A model generated the notes under the pieces. It made no database searches and was not told where the DNA came from. It saw nothing but the letters and a program-made list of their open reading frames with translations. Shown piece after piece: positions 55,898 to 64,000 of a DNA stretch of 64,000 nucleotides. The stretch comes from Malania oleifera (taxonomy: Eukaryota > Streptophyta > Magnoliopsida > Santalales > Ximeniaceae), in assembly GCF_029873635.1 (NCBI RefSeq), contig NC_080418.1:16639388-16703387 (forward strand), given 5' to 3'. The first letter of the stretch is position 1, and each line of letters starts with the position of its first letter. Both the position numbers and the translations under genes were made by a program.

Positions 55898-57439
55898 TGA
55901 TTACGCACTTAAATTGCATAATTAGGTATTTTAATTCATACATTACGAATTATATTTCTAATTAAATGTCTAATTGCTCTCAATATTTTAACATTGTATT
56001 CTATTTATAATATTTGGGTTTTATTGAGTAATTTACGAATTTTTGGTATTTTTTTATTGCAAGACAACTATTGGAAGCTAAAAACTGACGGTACTTCAAA
56101 ATTTATGCATAACTCTCTCATACGACCTTCAATTCAGATGATTCAAGATGTTTTCGAAATATAAGAAAATGTTCTACGATTTTCATGTTTTGAGTTTTGA
56201 GAGATACTGGCTGCATCAAGGTCGAAATTAGACGTGAAGTTACCATACGTTGTTTTTATGGACTATTTCAGCATTGTTTTGTAATCTGGGCGTAACTTTT
56301 TAATCCAAACTCTGATTGAGACGATTCAAAATTATGGGAAAATATAAAAAAGAGTTCTACAAATTTTGTGTTTTGATTTTTGACAGATACAAGTTTCAAT
56401 ATGGTCGAAATTGGCTTTGTGCGCTAGGAAACAAAAAGGAAGAAAAGAAGAAGCAAGAAAAGAAAATAAAATAAAAAAAGTGAGCCAAGTCTTGATGTGA
56501 CCCGGCCATGCAAGAAGCCCTTTTTCCATGTGTGTGTGTGTGTGTGTGCGCGCTGGAGGGAGGATTTGATGGGGCTGGGGAATTCTTTTATTGATTAACT
56601 TTTGAAAAGTCAAAGGGGGGTAGGTGGCTTATTCTAGGGTTTTTCTTTAGTCTTTTATTTAGTTCTTTTGGATGGAGTAGCAGTAGGGGCTGGGGAGGCC
56701 GTGCGCACCAAGAAACTCCTCTACAGCCAGTTTTTTTTTTCTCCTCTCTTCTCTCTCCTCTCTCTCTCTCTCTCTTCTCTCTTCTCTCTTCTCCCTTACT
56801 CTCTCATCTCTCTCTTTCTTTGAACTCAAAATTTTTTAAAAATTAATTTTATTGTTAAGTTTTTAATTTGTTCAAAGCTTATATTATTTTTTGTTTAAAA
56901 ATAATTTTTTTTTAATTTAAGAACTTTCTTTTTACTAGATAAATTTATGTTTAAATTTCTTTTTCTCTCTCTCTTGGGTTTACGTTTAAAGTTAATATTT
57001 TTATTCAATTGAATGATTGTAGGGTTAGGTTATTTCATTATTCTGGCATTGACTGGCATTGAATATGATATTTATTTAAGTTATTTCATGTATATTTAAT
57101 TTTTAGTTAGAATTTAACTTCTATTGCAAAAACCTCAAAAATTTTAGGAAACTGAATCTGAACTATGTTTAGTAAATTTTTCTTTTCTTATTTTCTTTTG
57201 AAATTACACTAAGTTTGGAATTAAACTACATTCGCTGAGAAGATGATTTGGCCCTTGGGCTAATTATTACACGACTGAACTCCTATACTTGGGATAGCTT
57301 CCGAGCTGCTCATTTTTCAAGTGAATCAAGTTTTTGGCATCGTTGCTGAAGAATGTCAGTTTTAGTTTCAAATTAGTATTTTTCTTGTTATTTTAATTTT
57401 TCTCATGAAAAATAAAAATAAAAAAAATAGAAAAAAAAA

Positions 57440-58216
57440 TTGAGTTTTGAAGAAAATATAGTTACATCTGCACCACGCACGCTTATGAATATTTTGCAGC
57501 TCACACGAATCACACAACCATCTTGCATCATATTGCTTGAGAATGCACAAAACTTTAACATTAAGTCTGGAATGACATCTGTGATACCTCAATTTTATGA
57601 GATGGAGTGTGAAAATCCATGTCAACATTTAACTGATTTTGAGTTTGCATGTGTTATATTCATAGATGGGGCTGCTACTAATCAGGTAATTAGATTGCGT
57701 CTATTTCCTGTGATACCTCAATTTTATAGAATGAAGTGTGAAAATTCGTATCAACATTTAACTGATTTTGAGCTTGCATGTGTTACATTCATAGATGGGG
57801 CTACTGCTAATCAGGTAATTAGATTGCGCCTATTTCCTTTTCCATTGAAAAATAATGTTACGACGTGGTTTAATTCTCTTAAACCTAATTCTATCTCTGA
57901 TTGAGCTGATATGAAAAACAAGTTTCTGCATAAATTTTTTTTCTTACAAAGAACTCAATTTTTACAAGAACAGATCAGTCGATTCATGCAAGAAGTTGAT
58001 GAGACATTTCATGAAAGCTGGGAGAGATTTAGAGATCTGGTTAATATGTTTCCCCACCATGGATTTGAATCATGGCGCCTAGTCAACTATTTCTATACTG
58101 CGTTGGCTCCTAAATCGAAGCAGTTTGTTCATACTATGTGTTCAGGATATTTCTTTGACAAGGAACTTGATGAGGCATTCGATTTTCTAGATCATTTAAC
58201 TGACTATACTCAGTAG
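57440..58216 (+). pseudogene. Gypsy gag with internal in-frame duplication (fossil)
   Basis: It encodes a Retrotrans_gag-type core: W-F-N-S-L, then F-L-Q-E-Q-I-S-R-F-M-Q, E-T-F-H-E-S-W-E-R-F-R-D-L and Y-F-Y-T-A-L, typical of Athila/Tat gag. Just before it, an approximately 43-residue segment (V-I-P-Q-F-Y to R-L-R-L-F-P) occurs twice in a row in frame (57580-57707 and 57708-57836). Related gag-like sequence continues to about 58890. Confidence 0.8.
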
Positions 58217-58564
58217 TGGAACACTAAGATTGACAGAAGATCGATTGCAGTTCAACCATTGAGAGCAATACATGGTGGAGAGTGGAATGAACTGAAAGAT
58301 GATTTTTGTGTTGAAACACGTCTGACTGAACTCACCAGAAGAGTGGAGGCTATGGAGATGGAAAAGGAGAATAGTACGGAGAAACTTTGAAATCAACCTT
58401 CCTAATCCTATGCACCCCTTTATTAGTTGTCGTATCATCAAGTTGTCTTTTAACATCAATATCAGCCACAACATATCCCTCGAAACTGTGCACCATTAGG
58501 ATTTCAATCTAATGCAGCACCTGCTCCACAGCAGAAGTCTTTTGAGGATGCTTTCCAGCAGTTC

Positions 58565-59167
58565 ATGCAGATTCAAATCACAACTAACACTCAGTACACT
58601 CATGCCATAAATGAAATGCAGGACACCATTAATGCGATGAGCACACAGTTTGATATCTTAGAAAAAGGAAAATTTCCAATAGAACATCAGCCTAATCCTC
58701 AAGAATACCGGCACCAACAGCAACAAATACATAATACTTCTCTTGAGACAGTGGAGGTCGTTCTTACTTCGATAAGTGTAAAAGAAGTTTCCCAACCTGA
58801 GATACTCATCAACATACCACCAGTTGTCCCGACACCTAAAGTTACAACTGAGATAGATGAGGTCCAAGAAAAATCAAAGGAAGCAAACTCATAATTGAAG
58901 AAGTCAGTTAACGTGGAAACTGAAACCAATAAGGAGTACCAACTTATGTTACCTTACCCTCAAAGATTGATAGCAAGGGAACCATCATTCCCTACTGGAT
59001 TAAATTTCAAGGAGTGCAATGCCGACGCGAATCCCTGCAGTGGTAAGGTGATGGATACACCCGATAAAGAGGGTGAGCAGAATGGTGAATGTTTAATTTT
59101 CAAGGAACTAGGTAAAATTTATAATGTTAATGCTTTTGAAGAACTAGGTAAATTTTATAATGTTTAA
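58565..59167 (+). pseudogene. C-terminal gag-like region (fossil)
   Basis: Two frames follow the gag core: a Q/N/T-rich stretch ending in E/K-rich sequence (58565-58894), and L-P-Y-P-Q-R-L near 58950, the linker that in Athila/Tat elements precedes the protease. No protease follows it here. Confidence 0.6.
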
Positions 59168-59169
59168 TT

Positions 59170-60459
59170 TGTAACTCTATGTGGGTTGATTGGTAGTACA
59201 CTCATGTTAATTTGGCCATATAAACTCTTGTATTTACACGGCACCTCATGAGGCTGAATAGACACATTCACTTGATTCATTGCACTTAGGGTTCCATGTG
59301 AGCACTGAAAGAACACTCATGATGACTATGACACCTTGTGAGATATTGTTGAGTCATTTATCGTTCTTTTGAGTTTTTGACGTCAACTCAGAGTTTATGA
59401 AACTCAATTTTCCTTTTTTTTTTTTCTTTCTGGATATTCTTTGTACACTAGTCTATATTTTTGACTTGTTAACCTAGAGGTGACATCCAGTTGAGAGATA
59501 GAAACCTAGGTCTTGTAGTCTACTCAAGATGTGAAGACTGAGTCACCCCTAGAAATAGACTTAGTTCATGAACTACTATTCGAACTTAATTCAATGGGTG
59601 GTATGAAGACAGCAAAAGAAGTGCAATGATTATCCTAATTGACCATGAAAAGAAAGAAACTGAAGAATGAGCAAAGGAAAGAAAAAGAGAAATAAAATTG
59701 CACTAAAATGAGAAAAAAAAAAAAATTTAATACCTACTCCACACAACTACCACAAAAAGTCAGGGACATGACACATATTCTCCACATATAAAGACTCTTC
59801 AACCGCTTAATGATTCAGATGTATTCCCGCCTGGTTTAGGAATAAGTTGATCAACGGTGGTCTTGGTTAGATATGGCGAGTAGGTGAGAAGATGCTAGGG
59901 TGAAGGATTTGACACCTCACAGATAGGTTAGATCCTTTTCAGACTAGTCTACTCCATACTTTTAGTGTTTATTCCTTGCACTATGTGGGATGTTTGATCA
60001 TGACACTCCTCCTCACATATGATGAGTGAACCCATCCTTTTTAAGTGTTTTTAAGGGTATACCAATTAGGCTGAGTTAAAACGATCGTTCTGCAGGTGTC
60101 CACTAGTATCCTGGGTGTGACGAGCCATATACATTACACATACCTCGAGATTTCGCCTATTTATACTCAGATTTATATGACTACATTAACTCTGAATTCT
60201 ACTGTTGGTTAACATCATATGAGCATATTGTTCTTAATGGCCATATAACGATGAGACTTGCATGAATGACTTACTTCAGAGTTGCGTGCATTGTATATTA
60301 TGAGCTTATATGAAATTTGGTTATATTTCTGTATGTGAAATGGTATAGTTGTGTCGCATGTGCGGTAGTTTCATGTTTATTGGAGTTAGTTTTTATGGGT
60401 ACCGCCTTGGAATTTATTTATGTTATTTATTAGAGACTACCAAAACGTTAGTTAAGGGG
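59170..60459 (+). other. Non-coding internal region of the gag-only element
   Basis: It contains no long open frame and no recognisable protein domain. Short poly-A and poly-T runs occur near 59415 and 59710. The end TTAAGGGG (60453-60460) is the polypurine tract before the 3' LTR. Confidence 0.7.
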
Positions 60460-61308
60460 TGTAATTACGTGCTTAAAATGCGTAAATAGGTATTTTAATT
60501 CATGTATTATGAATTATATTTTTAATTAAATGCCTAATTACTTTCAATATTTTAACATTGTGTTCTATTTATAATATTTGGATTCTATTGAGTAATTTAT
60601 GAATTTTTTGTTTTTTTTTTTATTGCAGAACAACTATTGGAAGTTAAAAACCGACGATACTTCGTAATATGTGCGTAACTCTCTCAACCGACCTTCGATT
60701 CTGATGATTCAAGATTATGTAGAAATATAAGAAAACTCTCTACAATTTTCATGTTTCGAGTTTTGAGAGATACTGTCTGCATCAAGGTCGAAATAGGACG
60801 TGAAGTTACCATACGCTGTTTTTATGGACTATTTCGACATTATTTCGTAATTTGAGCGTAACTTTCTCGTCCAACCTCCGATCGAGATTTCAAAATTTTT
60901 AGAAAAGATAAGAAAGGCTCTACAACTTTTGTATTTTGAGCTTTGAGAGATACGAGTTTTAATATGGTCGAAATTGGCTTTGTGCGGTGGGGAACAAAAG
61001 GGAAGAAAAGAAGAAGCAAGAAAATAAAATAAAATAAAATAAGTGGGCCAGGTCTTGATGTGACCTGGCCAGGTCTTGATTTGACCCCGCCATGCAAGAA
61101 GCCCTTTTCCGTGTGTGTGCACTGGGGGGAGAATTAGATGGGGCTGGGGAGTTCTTTATTAACTAGCTTTTGAAAAGTCAAAGGGGGGTAGGTAGGCTTA
61201 TTATGGGGTTATTCTTTAGTCTTTTTTTTTAGTTCTTTTGGATGGAGTAACAGCAGGGGCTGGGTAGGCCGCGCGCACCAAGAAACTCCTCTATAGCCAA
61301 TTTTTTTT

Positions 61309-61341
<33 letters not shown>

Positions 61342-61497
61342 CTCCCTTACTCTCTCATCTTTCTCTTTCTTTGAACTCAATTTGTTTAAAATTAATTTTA
61401 TTGTTAAGTTTTTAATTTATTCAAAGTTTGGATTAATTTTTGTTTAAAAATAGTTTGTTTAATTTAAGAACTTTCTTTTTATTAGATAAATTTATGT

Positions 61498-61529
<32 letters not shown>

Positions 61530-62012
61530 TGCATTTAATTCTTATTTGAACATTATTATTGTTAATTTCAATTTGTCTTCTTATTTGAAGTTTTTATAGA
61601 AATTTAATTATTTTATTTGGGTGTTTTTATTATTAAAGTTTGTGTTTTTATTTAAAGTGTATTCTTACTTGGGTTTACGTTTAAAGTTAATATTTTTATT
61701 TAGTTGAATGATTGCAAGGTTTAGTTCTTTCATTATTCTGACATTGAATCTGATATTTATTTAAGTTATTTCATGCATATTTAATTTTTAGTTAGAATTT
61801 AAATTTTGTTGCAAAACCTCAAAAATCCCAGGAAACTAAATCTGAACTATGTTTAGTAAACTTTTGTTTTCTTATTTTCTTTTGGAATTACACTAAGTTT
61901 GGAATTAAACTGCATTTCCCGAGGAGACGATCTGGCCCTTGGACTAATTATTACACGACTGAACTCCTATACTTAGGATAACTCTCGAACTACTCATTTT
62001 TCGAGTGAGTCA

Positions 62013-62340
62013 CCAAGCTCCCGTGTCCAAGCTGTGCACCAATGGTCGCGCATGCGGGGGGAGGTGAAGCCTAGAGGAATGTCGATCCGAATATGCTCCC
62101 CAGTACTGTGTAGGTGCTTCTTCAGCTCCTTTTTTTTTGCTATACCACGACATGACCTCATTATCTGCGTCATCTAGGTCGATGCTAAAAGAAGAGTTAA
62201 AGAACAATATTTTAATCATACATGTGTACGACCATCAATAGTTTTATTCAAAATCAATTACTTGTAACCTTACCAATGCTGTTGATGATGGTGGGCAACT
62301 CACCCTGGGTTTGATCCCCAACTGATGGATCCATGTCTGG
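62013..62340 (-). pseudogene. Further piece of the DNA-transposase locus
   Basis: Adjoins 55897 once the gag-only element is removed. On the minus strand a frame reads I-D-L-D-D-A-D-N-E-V, then K-K-K-G-A-E-E-A-P-T-Q-Y-W-G-A-Y-S and L-H-L-P-P-H-A-R. I do not recognise it firmly. Its position suggests 5' sequence of the transposase gene at 55500-55897. Confidence 0.35.
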
Positions 62341-62343
62341 TCG

Positions 62344-63168
62344 TGTCATGCCCCAAACTCGCCAAGTGGGGCCCGAGGTGTGATGTGATCCAATCACCTG
62401 TGTCTGATACTATAATCTCAATCACGCAGCGAGAAAATTAATAAATATCCTCAATAATATACCAGAGTTCTTTATATATCCCAAAAGTAATATTCTCCAA
62501 CATTCAATATTCATAAATATACAATTCAGAAATCATAAATATACTACAGCCCAAAAATATATCCAAGGTTATACCCTCTCACCAAAAATACTATGCCAAT
62601 AAACTCAACCCTGAGCTCGCTAAGCTCGATCATGCGGAGGTCCTAAAAAAGATGAAATTCATATCGACAAGACACATTTCAGTAAGACGGAATAGATTAA
62701 TACCAGTGTGTGGCTATTATAAGATTTGTGTACAAAATATAATCATCATTTACAAATTAATCCACAATTATGAAATCATTCTCTGTCCGTACTCACACAC
62801 ATGCAACATATTTTATTAACGAGAGTTTCCCAAGGATTTAGGTGATTACTCGCCCATACAAGTAGCACCCATTTGCTTTGATACCTTATGCAACCGGGTA
62901 TGACTACAATTGAAGCTCATTAGAGCACTCACCTTACTCAGTAAGCTCTCAAGTGGATAGTTTTTCTCATATTCACACACAATCAAACAATTATTTATTA
63001 GTGAAGGTTCTCAAGGATAGGAAAGATTACCCGTCCATACAAGTAGTTTCTCTCTACCCTAATACGTTATGCAGCTCGATATGGCTACATCTAATACCTA
63101 TCAGGGCACTCGCCTTTTTCTGCAAACCCTCAGGCGGAGGGTGTACTTCGCCCCAAATACATATAATA

Positions 63169-63211
<43 letters not shown>

Positions 63212-64000
63212 CATTTATTACTTTACTCTGTGTCTATTTTCTCTATATTATTCATCTTTTCAAGTTCTCAGTTTTCACATTACTTAGTATTCCACATCAC
63301 AAAAGTCTCACTTCCACGTCATCGGGACATTACGTATCGCCGTCCCCTGAGACCTTTCTCAATAATCGTCCCGAGGCGTTACGTCTCGCCGTCCCTCAGG
63401 ACCTTTTCTGTAATTTATATTCACAATCATTTTTCTCATTTTATACATTGGTTAAATTTACAATTATACATTTAGAACTCACTGTCAGATGTATAAACAC
63501 CTTCCCCCCCATAACGGGTTGTACGGCCCGAAGGTTGGACTTAACCTTGGTCGGTCTACCAGAGCTAAATCAACACTACATTCTACAGTCTGTAAGTCAG
63601 ATTGGCTTTCACACATTGGTCTGGACTCCAGGGGAAACTCTACCCTAACAATCAACCATCCCATCTCCACACTCTCCACATGACGTGTGGTGTACAATCT
63701 CTGCCAAAAATCATGCAACGGTACTATGCCTCACTATGGTCCACCACAGTTCTCAGACCATAACTTGCAATTTAACATTCACAATCAACTCTAATTAAAC
63801 AATCACACACAAAAAATATTTCAACGTATTTCAGTATTTCCAACATCTCATAGGCATATCATAATTCATCACAGTGTAATCATTTTACTCATGCCAAATG
63901 ATTTGGAATAATACACATATTTATACGTTTACTAAAAATAAGCCAACCTATGTTCACCATATGTTTTACTGAAAATACACGTTAAATTATCTTCACAATT
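62344..64000 (-). mobile_element. Partial Gypsy LTR running off the right edge
   Basis: The plus-strand start TGTCATGCCCC is the minus-strand LTR end GGGGCATGACA. No PBS follows it on the left, which fits a solo LTR. It holds the shared module in reverse (GTGTGTGGC at about 62706-62714 with CAGTAAGAC at about 62682), the CGGGCCGTACAACCC-type motif in reverse at about 63517, a (TA)n run at 63171-63208, and two related blocks (about 62810-62950 and 62985-63130) built on CAAGGAT, GATTACCCGTCCATACAAGTAG, a TATGCAAC/GCTC block and AGGGCACTCGCCTT that form an imperfect duplication. Confidence 0.75.

Larger units (their letters stand above)
55898..62012 (+). mobile_element. Gag-only Athila/Tat-like Gypsy element (non-autonomous)
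   Basis: LTRs 55898-57328 and 60460-62012 are clearly homologous (TGATTACGC and TGTAATTACG starts; GTGAATCA and GTGAGTCA ends). The PBS TTTTTGGCATCGTTGCTGA at 57330 has the Athila/Tat form. A purine tract TTAAGGGG precedes the 3' LTR. Flanking 5-mers TCGAG (55893-55897) and CCAAG (62013-62017) may be a decayed target duplication. Inside there is a gag gene and about 1.3 kb without any protease, reverse transcriptase or integrase. It is broken, and with no pol it must have relied on a partner element. Confidence 0.82.

Noticed and set aside
62953-63648. 231-codon open frame near the right edge
   Set aside because: It crosses a TA microsatellite and lies in a Gypsy LTR; composition is low complexity and no domain is visible.

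Overview
The window is nuclear DNA from a flowering plant. It holds Copia and Gypsy LTR retrotransposons of plant-only lineages (Sirevirus, Tork-like, Tekay/Del chromovirus, Athila/Tat-like), a ZAT11-type C2H2 zinc-finger gene with an EAR motif, a fragment of the plant mitochondrial basic amino acid carrier BAC2, a tRNA-derived SINE pair and a Tourist-like MITE. The species cannot be fixed from sequence alone. The intergenic DNA is AT-rich, while the one intact gene is strikingly GC-rich.

Layout. (1) 1-20394: a minus-strand Sirevirus (A) consisting of gag start, PBS, one 2.5-kb LTR and 3' internal DNA. It is split by a Tekay-type Gypsy element at 3221-18723 with the 5-bp target duplication AAGAT. 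The 3' LTR of that Gypsy was itself hit twice: by a Sirevirus LTR (10418-12854, target duplication ACGTG) and by a Tat/Ogre-like LTR (14797-18464) that carries an antisense piece of the host BAC2 gene. (2) 20395-35535: a minus-strand Tork-like Copia (D), split by a small unidentified insert (about 21200-21533) and by a nearly full-structure Sirevirus (C, 22061-33270). C is in turn split by a Gypsy solo LTR (25143-27285). (3) 35536-about 47320: a gene-side island without large retrotransposons, holding a MITE, two SINEs, one LTR fragment, the ZAT11-like gene with its TATA box (40544-41174), an orphan promoter-like patch and a possible two-exon gene end. (4) about 47320-64000: a second nest with a decayed Copia (F) split by a Gypsy solo LTR, a 2.8-kb Gypsy LTR full of tandem repeats, DNA-transposase exons split by a gag-only Athila/Tat-like element (55898-62012), and a partial Gypsy LTR running off the end.

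All LTR elements are fossils with many breaks. LTR pairs compared by eye over about 200-235 bp differ by roughly 4-5 percent (Tekay element and Sirevirus C), so both are of moderate, similar age and the inserts inside them are younger. The only apparently intact protein gene is the ZAT11-like repressor.

The most interesting pattern is not a gene. Five LTR families from both superfamilies carry arrays of degenerate GTCGAC-centred palindromes (TCGTCGACGA or GGTCGACC types) just upstream of their TATA boxes. Sirevirus C carries a further array inside the element, in front of its extra post-pol ORF. A second module (GCCACACACT, then TTACTGAG, then TCTCACCC) is shared by six Gypsy LTR copies from five families.
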